64,000 nt of DNA from Scandinavium manionii (lineage in GTDB: Bacteria > Pseudomonadota > Gammaproteobacteria > Enterobacterales > Enterobacteriaceae): NCBI RefSeq assembly GCF_024764775.1, contig NZ_JALIGC010000034.1:124001-188000 (forward strand). Reading direction: 5' to 3'. Positions 53,706 to 62,162 of this stretch are shown in pieces. The notes beneath the pieces are model-generated. The model saw only the letters and a program-made list of their open reading frames with translations. It did no database searches and was not told the DNA's origin. The position numbers were made by a program, and so were the translations under genes. Each line of letters begins with the position of its first letter. Positions within the stretch are counted from its first letter, which is position 1.

Positions 53706-54701
53706 ATGGCATCGCTTAAAGATGTGGCCAAACTTGCCAATGTGTCGTTGATGACCGTTTCGCGGGCATTAAATAACCCTGAAAGGCTGAAGCCCGACAC
53801 CCTGACCCGCGTTCAAGCCGCCATCAGTCAGTTGAATTATGTCCCCGACCTGTCAGCTAAAAAAATCCGCGGCGCCCGCGCCACGCCCGCAACTATCGGC
53901 GTACTGGCGCTGGATACTGTCACCACCCCGTTCTCCGTTGAAATAACATTATCTATTGAAGAAACCGCCCGCGCTCACGGCTGGAACAGTTTTGTGGTAA
54001 ATATGTTCTCGGATGACAGCCCGGAAACGATGGTGGATTTACTGCTTTCGCATCGTCCTGGCGGCATTATCTATACCACCATGGGATTGCGCCAGGTGCC
54101 TGTCCCACCCAAATTGCTCACTCTTCCCTGTGTACTGGCAAACTGCGAAAGCCTGCATGATCCAGTGGCCAGCTATATTCCTGACGATGAACAAGGGCAA
54201 TATGAAGGGGTCAAAGCGCTACTCGCCGCTGGGTATCGCCACCCATTGTGCCTGCATCTGCCATCGACCCAGCTGGCAACCATCCGCAGGCTTAAGGGGT
54301 TGCAGCGCGCCTGCCGGGAGGCAGGCACCGACCCCGATACGCTGATTCACCACTTCATGGAATTTGGCGACGAGCATTACCGCGACATTCCGGCCATGGT
54401 CGATGCCCATATGCCGGATGGCAAACCGTGTTTTGACTCCGTGGTGTGCGGTAATGACCGTATCGCATTTCTGGTTTATCAGGTACTGCTTTCCCGGGGC
54501 ATTCGTATTCCGCAGGATGTCGCAGTGCTGGGTTATGACAACATGGTGGGGATTGGCGACCTGTTTCTCCCGCCGCTTTCGACGGTGCAACTTCCCCATT
54601 ACGATATTGGCCGCCTGAGCGCACTTCATATCATCAATGGCGATACCCATCGCGAGACCGTACGCGTTAACAGCCCCTGGCTGCAACGGGGCTCTATGTA
54701 A
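53706..54701 (+). CDS. cscR: LacI-family sucrose operon repressor
   Basis: 331-residue LacI/GalR regulator with the N-terminal HTH ASLKDVAKLANVSLMTVSRAL, a hinge helix near LSAKKIRG, and a periplasmic-binding-like effector domain. It resembles E. coli CscR across its length (TPFSVEI, GIIYTTMGLR, IPDDEQGQYEG, CGNDRIAFLVYQVLL). Divergent from cscB; the 275-base gap holds its likely operators. Confidence 0.93.
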   Translation: MASLKDVAKLANVSLMTVSRALNNPERLKPDTLTRVQAAISQLNYVPDLSAKKIRGARATPATIGVLALDTVTTPFSVEITLSIEETARAHGWNSFVVNMFSDDSPETMVDLLLSHRPGGIIYTTMGLRQVPVPPKLLTLPCVLANCESLHDPVASYIPDDEQGQYEGVKALLAAGYRHPLCLHLPSTQLATIRRLKGLQRACREAGTDPDTLIHHFMEFGDEHYRDIPAMVDAHMPDGKPCFDSVVCGNDRIAFLVYQVLLSRGIRIPQDVAVLGYDNMVGIGDLFLPPLSTVQLPHYDIGRLSALHIINGDTHRETVRVNSPWLQRGSM

Positions 54702-54709
54702 GCGTTGAA

Positions 54710-54821
54710 AGGGATCCGTGTTCTGAGTTTGTTAACGCAGCCGGAACGTTATAATCAGAATGGGCAACGCAAACCGCAATGTCAGAAGATTCGACATATT
54801 GATGGCCAATCACGGATCCCT
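54710..54821. repeat. 112-bp element with 11-bp terminal inverted repeats
   Basis: AGGGATCCGTG at the left end and CACGGATCCCT at the right end are perfect inverted repeats 90 bases apart. They sit between the convergent genes cscR and melB. The inside has smaller repeats (TTCTGA/TCAGAA, TGTC/GACA). No clear target-site duplication is visible. Confidence 0.6.
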
Positions 54822-54830
54822 ATTTCATAG

Positions 54831-56258
54831 TTACGCCTTCACATCTGAGGTTTTCGACAGATTTATGCTAACCGGTTCGGTCACCACCGGGGGGGTTGAT
54901 TTGCGATACTTATCCAGCAGGTGAATCTGTACTTTTCTCAGCATATCGCCGTTCAGTTTGTATAGGCGGAAGTAGAACACCAGCGTCACCAGGAAGAAGA
55001 GCGCAGGCAACGCAATCATGATGAACTGCATGCCGGTGACAGTGCTAGCGGATTGCGCCACGTTGGGCACGTAACCAATAATCCCCAGCACCAGAGCGAT
55101 AAAGAACGCCGCAAAGGCCGAGCCCCCTTTCACCACCAGCGTCTGGACCGAATAAGCAATACTTTCACAGCGGACGTTAAGTTTGTACTCGCCATAATCC
55201 ACGGTGTCTGCCACCATAATCACCTGCAACACCCAGAATAATGCGGTCCCGACGTTGAGCAAAATCCCGGCCAGCGAAATCAGCCACACATTGTGATACC
55301 CCGCCATGGCAATCCACAGCAGGACCCCGCCGCCAATGATCGGTAGCACCGAAGCCCCTGCCCACAGCATACGTCGGGACAGAGCTTTAACCAGCCGGGG
55401 AAACAGAATCAACGTCAACAAGTTTGCCGCCCCGGCATACGACATGTAATACGGGAACAGGCTGGCGTCGCCGATCACATAGGTGAAGTAATAAATCGCA
55501 AAACCGGAAATAATGTTTGAAGCAATGTTGTAAGCCAGCGCCATGCCCAGCAGGCAGGAAAGCTGATCGTTTTTATAGATCAACGCCACAATGGCTTTTA
55601 ACGTCAGCCGGCTACTGTCAGGGGTAGCGTCACTGTCTGATGAGTAAACTTCTTTAACATTACGCAACGTGATGATGGTTGAAGCGATAAAAAAGGCGAT
55701 CAGCACCAGCGTAAACATCTGAAAACCGAAACCACGGTCATCACCGCCCACGAACTTAACGAACGGCAAGGTAATGCCTGCGGTAATAAACCCCGACAAA
55801 CTGGCAAAGAAGCGCGGATACGGCACCAGTTGTTCGCGCTCGCGCTTATCTAAGGTGATGGTCGGCACCATTGACCAGAAGGGAATATCCATAATGGTGT
55901 ACGTCATTCCCCATAAAATGTAGGTCACGCAGACGAACACCACCTGTGTCGTCCCTTCAAACAGATGCGCGCTGAACAGCAAAAACAGCACTATCGAGTT
56001 GGCAAGCGTCCCCACCAGTATCCACGGCTTGAACTTCCCCCACCGCGAACGGGTGCTGTTAACTATCCAGCCCATGATCGGATCGTTAATCGCATCCCAG
56101 ATACGCGCCACCAAAAACAGTGTGCCCACCACCCCCACCGATAACCCAACCACATCGGTGTAGTAATACATCAGGTACATGTAGACGATACCGATAGCGA
56201 AGTCTTTGCCAAACGCCCCAAATCCATAACTGAGTTTTGTTGTAATTGATATGCTCAT
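54831..56258 (-). CDS. melB: Melibiose:Na+ symporter MelB
   Basis: GPH-family cation symporter with 12 membrane helices, 475 residues. The N-terminal TTKLSYGFGAFGKDFAIGIV and the conserved Asp-bearing helices (WDAINDPIMGWIVN; YTIMDIPFWSMVP) match E. coli MelB closely, as does the C-terminus SDVKA. It imports melibiose and other galactosides with Na+, Li+ or H+. Second gene of melAB, separated from melA by an 84-base gap with hairpins. Confidence 0.96.
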   Translation of the reverse strand: MSISITTKLSYGFGAFGKDFAIGIVYMYLMYYYTDVVGLSVGVVGTLFLVARIWDAINDPIMGWIVNSTRSRWGKFKPWILVGTLANSIVLFLLFSAHLFEGTTQVVFVCVTYILWGMTYTIMDIPFWSMVPTITLDKREREQLVPYPRFFASLSGFITAGITLPFVKFVGGDDRGFGFQMFTLVLIAFFIASTIITLRNVKEVYSSDSDATPDSSRLTLKAIVALIYKNDQLSCLLGMALAYNIASNIISGFAIYYFTYVIGDASLFPYYMSYAGAANLLTLILFPRLVKALSRRMLWAGASVLPIIGGGVLLWIAMAGYHNVWLISLAGILLNVGTALFWVLQVIMVADTVDYGEYKLNVRCESIAYSVQTLVVKGGSAFAAFFIALVLGIIGYVPNVAQSASTVTGMQFIMIALPALFFLVTLVFYFRLYKLNGDMLRKVQIHLLDKYRKSTPPVVTEPVSINLSKTSDVKA

Positions 56259-56314
56259 ATAGGGTACAGGGTCGCTGTTACCAGCGCCCTCCTTCTGTCA
56301 TTTGATACGCCAGG

Positions 56315-56335
56315 TGCCGGGCTGAATGCCCGGCG
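56315..56335 (-). other. Hairpin between melA and melB
   Basis: GCCGGGC/GCCCGGC with a TGAAT loop lies just past the melA stop. REP-like composition; it may lower melB relative to melA. Confidence 0.5.
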
Positions 56336-56342
56336 TACGGGG

Positions 56343-57698
56343 TCAAGCGCGATGAAGCCACGCGGGCAACCAATCACCATGTGCCGCTATCAGGTCATCA
56401 ACCAGGGCATATATTTCTTCGATACCGAGGACGGCTGACGTATGAGGGTCAAGCAGTGTGGCATGATAAACACGGTCACGATTTTCAGTCAAAATTGCTT
56501 CGGTTAGCAGGGTCTGAACATTCACGTTAGTTTGCATCAGTGCCGCGAGGTGCGACGGTAACGTGCCGACGCGCGTCGGCTGAATACCATTGGCATCCAC
56601 AAGACACGCCACCTCTACACAACATCCCTGCGGCAGGTTATCAATGAGATTGTCGTTGCGTACGTTGCCATAGATAACGCTTGGCTCGCCGGTCCACAGC
56701 GCGTTCATAATGGTACTGGCATATTCGCGCGAGGGCTTGATGTCGATCCGATCGGCGGTTTTATACTCCTCCAGCTCTTTGCGCCAGGTGGCCAGTTGTT
56801 CAACACAACGTTTCGGATATTCATCCAGGGGCACTTTATAACGCGCAATCAGGTCTTCACGACCCGGCTTAATAAACCAGGGCGTGTATTCCGCGAAATG
56901 CTCAGACGATTCGGTGACGAAATAGCCCAGCTTCTTAAACATCTCGTAGCGGACAATATTTTCACATCGCGCGTTACCATGCAGATTCGGTTTCGGCGCT
57001 TGCCCGCTCTCATAAGCACGCAGCAGATCCGGGTAAATGCTGACATAGTCTCCCTGGTCGTTCTTTTTCTCCAGCGAGAGATAAAATGCCATGTGGTTGA
57101 TACCAGCACTCTGATAACGCAAGGAAGCCGGGTCGATGGACAAATCACGCGCCAGCTCTTCCGCCGTTCCTTGCACCGAATGGCACAACCCGACTTGCTT
57201 AATTTGCGGGTAGCGGGCGTACATCGCCCAGGTATTCATTGCCATCGGGTTAACGTAGTTCAGCATCGTGGCATCCGGGCAGACTTGCGTCATGTCTTCA
57301 CAAATCTGCCATAAATGCGGAATGGTACGCAGTGCACGCATAATGCCGCCAGGGCCTAACGTATCCGCAATAGTCTGTTCCAGTCCGTGCTTTTTGCAGA
57401 CTGCAAAGTCAGTCACTGTGCAGGGTTCATAGCCACCAATCTGAAACGCCACCACCACGAAATCCGCACCCTGAAGCGCAGTTTTCTGATCGGTATGACA
57501 GGTGATTTTTCCGCAAGCGCCTGCCGAATCCATCAGCTTGCGCACCACAATGTGCGACTCTTCCAGTCGGGTTTCGTCAATATCCATCAGCGCGATATGG
57601 GCGGATTTCAGCGCCGGACGATGAAACACATCGCCGAGAATGTTTTTCACAAAAATCGTCGAACCTGCGCCGATAAAGGTTATTTTGGGTGCTGACAT
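56343..57698 (-). CDS. melA: Alpha-galactosidase MelA (GH4)
   Basis: NAD- and Mn-dependent GH4 alpha-galactosidase of 451 residues that cleaves melibiose and can act on raffinose-type alpha-1,6-galactosides. It has the Rossmann start ITFIGAGSTIFVKN, the metal-site Cys/His in VGLCHSVQG and GINHMAFY, and NYVNPMAMN. The start giving MSAPKITF is chosen as in E. coli; an upstream start would add 10 residues. Divergent from melR. Confidence 0.96.
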   Translation of the reverse strand: MSAPKITFIGAGSTIFVKNILGDVFHRPALKSAHIALMDIDETRLEESHIVVRKLMDSAGACGKITCHTDQKTALQGADFVVVAFQIGGYEPCTVTDFAVCKKHGLEQTIADTLGPGGIMRALRTIPHLWQICEDMTQVCPDATMLNYVNPMAMNTWAMYARYPQIKQVGLCHSVQGTAEELARDLSIDPASLRYQSAGINHMAFYLSLEKKNDQGDYVSIYPDLLRAYESGQAPKPNLHGNARCENIVRYEMFKKLGYFVTESSEHFAEYTPWFIKPGREDLIARYKVPLDEYPKRCVEQLATWRKELEEYKTADRIDIKPSREYASTIMNALWTGEPSVIYGNVRNDNLIDNLPQGCCVEVACLVDANGIQPTRVGTLPSHLAALMQTNVNVQTLLTEAILTENRDRVYHATLLDPHTSAVLGIEEIYALVDDLIAAHGDWLPAWLHRA

Positions 57699-57779
57699 TT
57701 TCTCTCTCCGTGGCATTAATGAACCCATTCAGAGTGGCACGCCGTTTCTCGCTTCTCCTCCCTCTTCCCTGCAGAGCAT

Positions 57780-57831
57780 TCCTGAAAACTCAGAATGCTA
57801 CTATCGGGCCTATAAATCTGAGTTTTCCGGA
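57780..57831. promoter_or_regulatory. MelR-type inverted repeats in the melA-melR gap
   Basis: TCCTGAAAACTCAGA (57780-57794) and TCTGAGTTTTCCGGA (57817-57831) are inverted copies differing at one position. A further TCAGGAA lies near 57840. The layout resembles the paired MelR sites of the E. coli melAB promoter. Confidence 0.65.
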
Positions 57832-57966
57832 GTTTTTAGTCAGGAAAGAAGAGAATAGCGGCCTGTGAGGTAACAAATTCGTCATCCGCTTGCTGAAGCC
57901 TTACCCATTTCACAGTCTTACTACTGCCTTTGTGCCAGAATTCTGATAATTCAGGAACCGGAGAGA

Positions 57967-58896
57967 ATGATGCCTATCATCCCAGACCATCTGCCACCCG
58001 ACCCGCATATGTGCAGCAGCACCGACAGCAAAACGCGCAGCCCGTTGTCGCTCTACTCCGAATATCAACGTATGGATATTGAGTTGCGTCGGCCACGCCC
58101 CATGGAGTCCTGCCACTGGCATGGGCAGGTTGAGGTTAATGTGCCGTTTGATGGCGACGTAGAATATGTAATTAATAATGAAAAGGTACAGATTAAACAA
58201 GGGCATATCACGATTTTTTGGGCCTGTACCCCACATCAACTGACGCGCCCAGGTGACTGCCTGAATATGGCGATATTTAATCTGCCAATGCACCTTTTTC
58301 TTTCATGGCCGCTGGACCGGCAGCTTGTCAACCACATCACCCACGGGACAGTGCTTAAGTCGCTCACCGCGCAGCAACTCAGCCCCTTCGAAGTCCGGCG
58401 TTGGCAACAAGAGATCAACAGCCCTAACGAGCAAATCCGCCAGTTAGCCATTGATGAAATTTGCCTGATGCTCAAGCGTTTTAGCCTGTCCGGCTGGCAA
58501 CCGATTCTGGTGAATAAAACCGCAAGCACTCGCCGCAGTAGCAACAATGTGTCGCGCCATGCACAGTTTTATGTCAGCCAGATGCTGGAATTTATTGGGG
58601 CGAATTACGACCAGGCACTGACCATCGAAAAGGTGGCAGAACATGCCAAACTTAACCCTAATTATGCGATGGGTATATTTCAGCGCGTGATGCAACTCAC
58701 CATGAAGCAATACATCACGGCAATGCGGGTAAACCAGGTGCGGGCACTGTTAAGTGATACCGACAAGTCGATTCTTGATATCGCGCTGACCGCAGGTTTC
58801 CACTCCAGCAGCAGTTTCTATAGCACCTTTAACAAATATGTCGGCATGTCACCACAAAACTATCGCAAGCTCCGCCAGCTAAGCTGCGACAGTTAA
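57967..58896 (+). CDS. melR: AraC-family melibiose regulator MelR
   Basis: 309-residue AraC/XylS regulator (E. coli 302) that activates melAB with melibiose and CRP. The N-terminal cupin-type effector domain (SCHWHGQVEVNVPFDGDVEY) is followed by a C-terminal double HTH (LTIEKVAEHAKLNPNYAMG; ILDIALTAGFHSSSSFY). Two adjacent ATG codons begin the ORF and the first few residues differ from E. coli, so the exact start is uncertain. Confidence 0.94.
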   Translation: MMPIIPDHLPPDPHMCSSTDSKTRSPLSLYSEYQRMDIELRRPRPMESCHWHGQVEVNVPFDGDVEYVINNEKVQIKQGHITIFWACTPHQLTRPGDCLNMAIFNLPMHLFLSWPLDRQLVNHITHGTVLKSLTAQQLSPFEVRRWQQEINSPNEQIRQLAIDEICLMLKRFSLSGWQPILVNKTASTRRSSNNVSRHAQFYVSQMLEFIGANYDQALTIEKVAEHAKLNPNYAMGIFQRVMQLTMKQYITAMRVNQVRALLSDTDKSILDIALTAGFHSSSSFYSTFNKYVGMSPQNYRKLRQLSCDS

Positions 58897-59063
58897 TCAG
58901 AAGACAATATCTGGCATTCAAACACTTCTATCCCGTTGTAATGGGTGAAAGCCAGACGAACTGCCGCGGCAACGTGCTGTGCCCGAACGGTGACGGGTGC
59001 TGAGTGCAGCAAAGACGCCTTTTTAGGTTTACTCCTGGAAAAATAGGGTGCCGCTTCTCAGCG

Positions 59064-59073
59064 CTATACTTAA
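59064..59073 (+). promoter_or_regulatory. Sigma-S-type -10 upstream of the DUF883 gene
   Basis: CTATACTTAA matches the sigma-S extended -10 (CTATACT followed by TAA) with no clear -35. It sits about 30 bases before the gene start. E. coli relatives ElaB, YqjD and YgaM are sigma-S controlled. Confidence 0.6.
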
Positions 59074-59101
59074 TAGTTCAATGACATTTCAGGAGCTCAG
59101 T

Positions 59102-59350
59102 ATGTTTGACAAAACCGAAGATAAACTGAACGAAGCGGCAGGTACGGCACGTGAATTATATGGCAAACACACCAACAGCCCCGACAATGAACTCAAAGGT
59201 GCTGCGCGCAAATATGCTTCGCAGGCCAGTTACGCTGTGCGGGACGCTACCGATAACGTACGTGACCAGGTGTCGACTAACCCGATTGCCGGACTTGCGG
59301 TAGCCGCCGCCGTCGGTGTGGTATTCGGCTTTTTGCTGGGCCGTAAATAA
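59102..59350 (+). CDS. DUF883 (ElaB/YqjD/YgaM-like) membrane-anchored protein
   Basis: 82-residue protein with an amphipathic, charged N-terminal helix (DKTEDKLNEAAGTARELYG) and one C-terminal glycine-rich transmembrane segment ending GFLLGRK, the pattern of the DUF883 family. E. coli members bind ribosomes and tether them to the inner membrane in stationary phase. The start at 59102 has AGGAG seven bases upstream; a longer reading from 59048 has none. Convergent with flgL. Confidence 0.85.
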   Translation: MFDKTEDKLNEAAGTARELYGKHTNSPDNELKGAARKYASQASYAVRDATDNVRDQVSTNPIAGLAVAAAVGVVFGFLLGRK

Positions 59351-59382
59351 ACAACGGGCTGTTAAAAGCCCCGGTCCGCAAA

Positions 59383-59465
59383 ACAAAAAAAAGCCCGCAC
59401 CGGGGTGAGTGGTGCGGGCACAGAGAACATGGCCAGTTTCAAGACATGTTCTAAACCGTTAAATC
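59383..59465 (-). ncRNA. Candidate FlgO-like small RNA from the flgL 3'UTR
   Basis: The flgL 3'UTR folds as AGAACATG/CATGTTCT (59424-59452) followed by the intrinsic terminator at 59385-59419. In E. coli a Hfq-bound 3'UTR RNA of flgL is called FlgO. Homology is inferred from position and structure only. Confidence 0.45.
59385..59419 (-). terminator. flgL terminator
   Basis: GCCCGCAC/GTGCGGGC with an 11-base loop is followed on the minus strand by eight Ts. It marks the right edge of the accessory region. Confidence 0.92.
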
Positions 59466-60416
59466 TTATTTATTCAACTGGAACAAGGACATGCCTTGCA
59501 TATCGGTGAACGCTTTATACGACGCCGTCAGGGCCGCCTGCTGCATGGTGTAGTTGGAAATCGTCGAGTTCCAGTCCACGTTTACCAGGTCGCTCATCTG
59601 CTGAGTCTGGCTCAGCGTACGGTCATCGCCCAGCGCGTCCAGTTTGTCCAGTTCATTGAGCTGAGTGCCCACTTCTGCACGCACGCTAAGGACGTTGTTC
59701 AGGGCGTTACGCAGACCCCGGTTGGCGACGTCGATAGTAGCCTGGGCCGTGGCTTGCGCCGCATCGTCATCCGCGACCGGTATTTTCAACGCAGCAATCG
59801 CATCATCCAGAACCTTGAACAGGTTCGGGCCAGGAACACTGCCGTCGGGGTTTTTCACCGCATTCGAGGTCACCGATTCAAAAATCTTGTCGCCGGTGTG
59901 GCCGATGACCATCGTACGGGACGAGTCCACCTGCTGTTCGACGTTGGTTTTACCACCGATGTACTTCCCTGTGTCATCGAACGGCGCGGTATCCGTCTTA
60001 TAACCGGCAAACATGTAGCGCCCGTTACCGTCCTGGCTGTTGGCGAGGTTCATCAACTGGTCGCGGATACCCTGTAAATCGGTAGCCAGCGAGGCGCGGT
60101 CATCGTCACTCAGCGTGCCGTTCCCGGCATAAACGATTTTTTCCTGCGCCGCCTGAATCGATGACGTCACCGACGACAGCGTGTTTTCTTCCTGTGAAAT
60201 ACGCTGAGTGGCGAAGCTACGCGCGGACGCATACTGGCTGGTCTGGGACTGCGCCTGAGACAGCACAACCGCCTGTGACGCGGCAATCGGGTCATCCGAC
60301 GGACGGTTAACGCGCAGGCCGGTGGACATCTGTTCGCCATATTTCAGCCAGGAAGACTGGGAGTTGGTAATGCCGCCCATCGTCTGCTGATACATCATTA
60401 AGGTACTAATACGCAT
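59466..60416 (-). CDS. flgL: Flagellar hook-filament junction protein FlgL
   Basis: 316-residue HAP3 (E. coli 317) that joins hook-associated protein FlgK to the filament. Flagellin-like N- and C-terminal heptad helices (MRISTLMMYQQTMGGI; SYKAFTDMQGMSLFQLNK) frame a variable middle. It lies 13 bases after flgK. Expected late (class 3) flagellar expression. Confidence 0.95.
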   Translation of the reverse strand: MRISTLMMYQQTMGGITNSQSSWLKYGEQMSTGLRVNRPSDDPIAASQAVVLSQAQSQTSQYASARSFATQRISQEENTLSSVTSSIQAAQEKIVYAGNGTLSDDDRASLATDLQGIRDQLMNLANSQDGNGRYMFAGYKTDTAPFDDTGKYIGGKTNVEQQVDSSRTMVIGHTGDKIFESVTSNAVKNPDGSVPGPNLFKVLDDAIAALKIPVADDDAAQATAQATIDVANRGLRNALNNVLSVRAEVGTQLNELDKLDALGDDRTLSQTQQMSDLVNVDWNSTISNYTMQQAALTASYKAFTDMQGMSLFQLNK

Positions 60417-60429
60417 CGGTCAGGGCTCC

Positions 60430-62088
60430 TTAGCGAATATTGATCAGCGCGTCGAAAAGCGTGCTGGCGGTCTGCATTACCTGGGCGTTAGCCAGATAGT
60501 ACTGTTGATACAGTTGCAGGTTGCCGTACTCTTCATCGAGGTTTACGCCGGAAATAGATTGCTGCTGCTTGGTCAGTTGGGTCACAACGTTACCCTGCGT
60601 CGTGCTGCTGGTTTCGAGCGTCGAGGTTTTGTTCCCCACGTCACTGACCAGAGAGGCGTAAGCGTCGTTGACGGTTTTATTGCCGCCGACCAGTTTGCTA
60701 TTTTGCAAGTCCAGCAGCGCCTGCCCGTTGCGGTTATCGCTCTCACCGGTCTCGTCATCATTGACACCCATCGCTATCTGGCTGGCATCGGTCAGTGCCA
60801 TGCTCATGTTAACGATGGCATTGGCGACTGGTTTAACGGTAAAACTGTCATTAGCCTGAACGGTGCCACTGCTTATCTTCACACTTAAACCGTCGAATTG
60901 CAGGCTGCCATCGCTTCCGGTCGTGGTGGTTACGTTGGTGTTGTCTGACAAGCGGGTGACATTCCACTTTGTGCCGTCGTAGCTCACCTTATAGTCGCTG
61001 GCCTGCACCTGTGTGCTGTCGGTCATGGTCACACCGAGGCTCGCAGACCCGGTGTTTTTGGTATTACTCAACGCCGTTGGGTCGCCAATATTGAAGAATT
61101 TTTCGCCATCATGGGTGTTGCCCTGGGCATCGGTATAGATGCCTTTCGCATTTTGCTGGTTGAACGCATCGGCAAACGCTAGTGCCATCTGGTTCAGGCT
61201 GTTACGCGTCTGGTCCAGATCCTGAGAACGGAACGTCAGCAGGCCACCGAGTGAAGCGCTGGTCAGCAATTTTTCCGGGATTTCAACATTACCCGCCACG
61301 TTATCCACGTAAGCGACGGTGGTCCGCGAAGGATCGGCGCTGCTTGGCACTGCGGCCAGCTGACGGGCGTTGCTGCCCTGCACCAGGTTGTAACCGTTGG
61401 CCATGGTGATGTTGTACGTGCCACCGTCCTGCACGTTCACTTCCACGCCCACCAGCTGGTTCAGTTGGCTGACGAGCTGATCGCGCTGGTCGAGTAGGTC
61501 ATTCGGTGAAGCTCCCGCGCCGACGCCGGTCAGTTTGGAAATTTTATCGTTCAGCGTCGCAATCTGCTGCGAGTAGTTATTGATCTGCGAAACGGTTGAT
61601 GCAATCGCGCCGTTGACCTGTTTATCCTGGTCACGCAGATACTGATCGGTAGTCTTAAACTGATTGACCAGTCCCTGGGCTTTGCCTAACACCGCCTGAC
61701 GCGCCGCCGGATCTTCGGCGTTGCTCACCAGGGTTTGCAGGCTGGTGAAGAAATCCTGCAGTGTGGCGGAAATCGAGTTCGTGGTATCGGACATCAAATC
61801 GTCGATTTTCGACATCTGCTGGTAGCGTGTGGTCAGGCCACTGCTCTGGTTTTGCGCCGCATTCAGCTGATTGGTGATAAAAGCGTTGTACTCGCGCTGT
61901 ACGCCCGAGACCGTGACTCCATTGCCCACCCAACCGCCCGCGCCCAGCGTGCTGTTCGCCGCAGAGAGGACCGTCGTCTGGCGGGTATAGCCGGACACGT
62001 TATAACTGGCAATGTTATTACTGACGGTGTTCAGTGCCGCCTGAGCCGCACCGAGCCCACTCATTGCGCTATTCATTAAACTGGACAT
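60430..62088 (-). CDS. flgK: Flagellar hook-associated protein FlgK
   Basis: 552-residue HAP1 (E. coli 547) at the hook-filament junction. It has the conserved N-terminal axial segment SLMNSAMSGLGAAQAALN with SNNIASYNVSGYTRQ, and the C-terminal SGVNLDEEYGNLQLYQQYYL with DALINIR. The variable middle accounts for the length difference. A sigma-28 promoter lies in the gap before it. Confidence 0.96.
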   Translation of the reverse strand: MSSLMNSAMSGLGAAQAALNTVSNNIASYNVSGYTRQTTVLSAANSTLGAGGWVGNGVTVSGVQREYNAFITNQLNAAQNQSSGLTTRYQQMSKIDDLMSDTTNSISATLQDFFTSLQTLVSNAEDPAARQAVLGKAQGLVNQFKTTDQYLRDQDKQVNGAIASTVSQINNYSQQIATLNDKISKLTGVGAGASPNDLLDQRDQLVSQLNQLVGVEVNVQDGGTYNITMANGYNLVQGSNARQLAAVPSSADPSRTTVAYVDNVAGNVEIPEKLLTSASLGGLLTFRSQDLDQTRNSLNQMALAFADAFNQQNAKGIYTDAQGNTHDGEKFFNIGDPTALSNTKNTGSASLGVTMTDSTQVQASDYKVSYDGTKWNVTRLSDNTNVTTTTGSDGSLQFDGLSVKISSGTVQANDSFTVKPVANAIVNMSMALTDASQIAMGVNDDETGESDNRNGQALLDLQNSKLVGGNKTVNDAYASLVSDVGNKTSTLETSSTTQGNVVTQLTKQQQSISGVNLDEEYGNLQLYQQYYLANAQVMQTASTLFDALINIR

Positions 62089-62129
62089 GGAGGTTCCTTT
62101 ATTCTTTTAGACACGAGTCCTGACCTGAA

Positions 62130-62156
62130 TTATCGGCACCGATCAGCTGAACTTGA
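62130..62156 (-). promoter_or_regulatory. Sigma-28 (FliA) promoter of flgKL
   Basis: On the minus strand TCAA, 15 bases, GCCGATAA matches the FliA promoter (TAAA-N15-GCCGATAA) with one -35 mismatch. It begins within the last flgJ region/gap and points to flgK. Confidence 0.88.
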
Positions 62157-62162
62157 GGCGTT

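Noticed and set aside
48234..59384. Genomic island borders (attachment-site direct repeats, tRNA, integrase)
   Set aside because: None found on reading both edges, so no mobile element is annotated.
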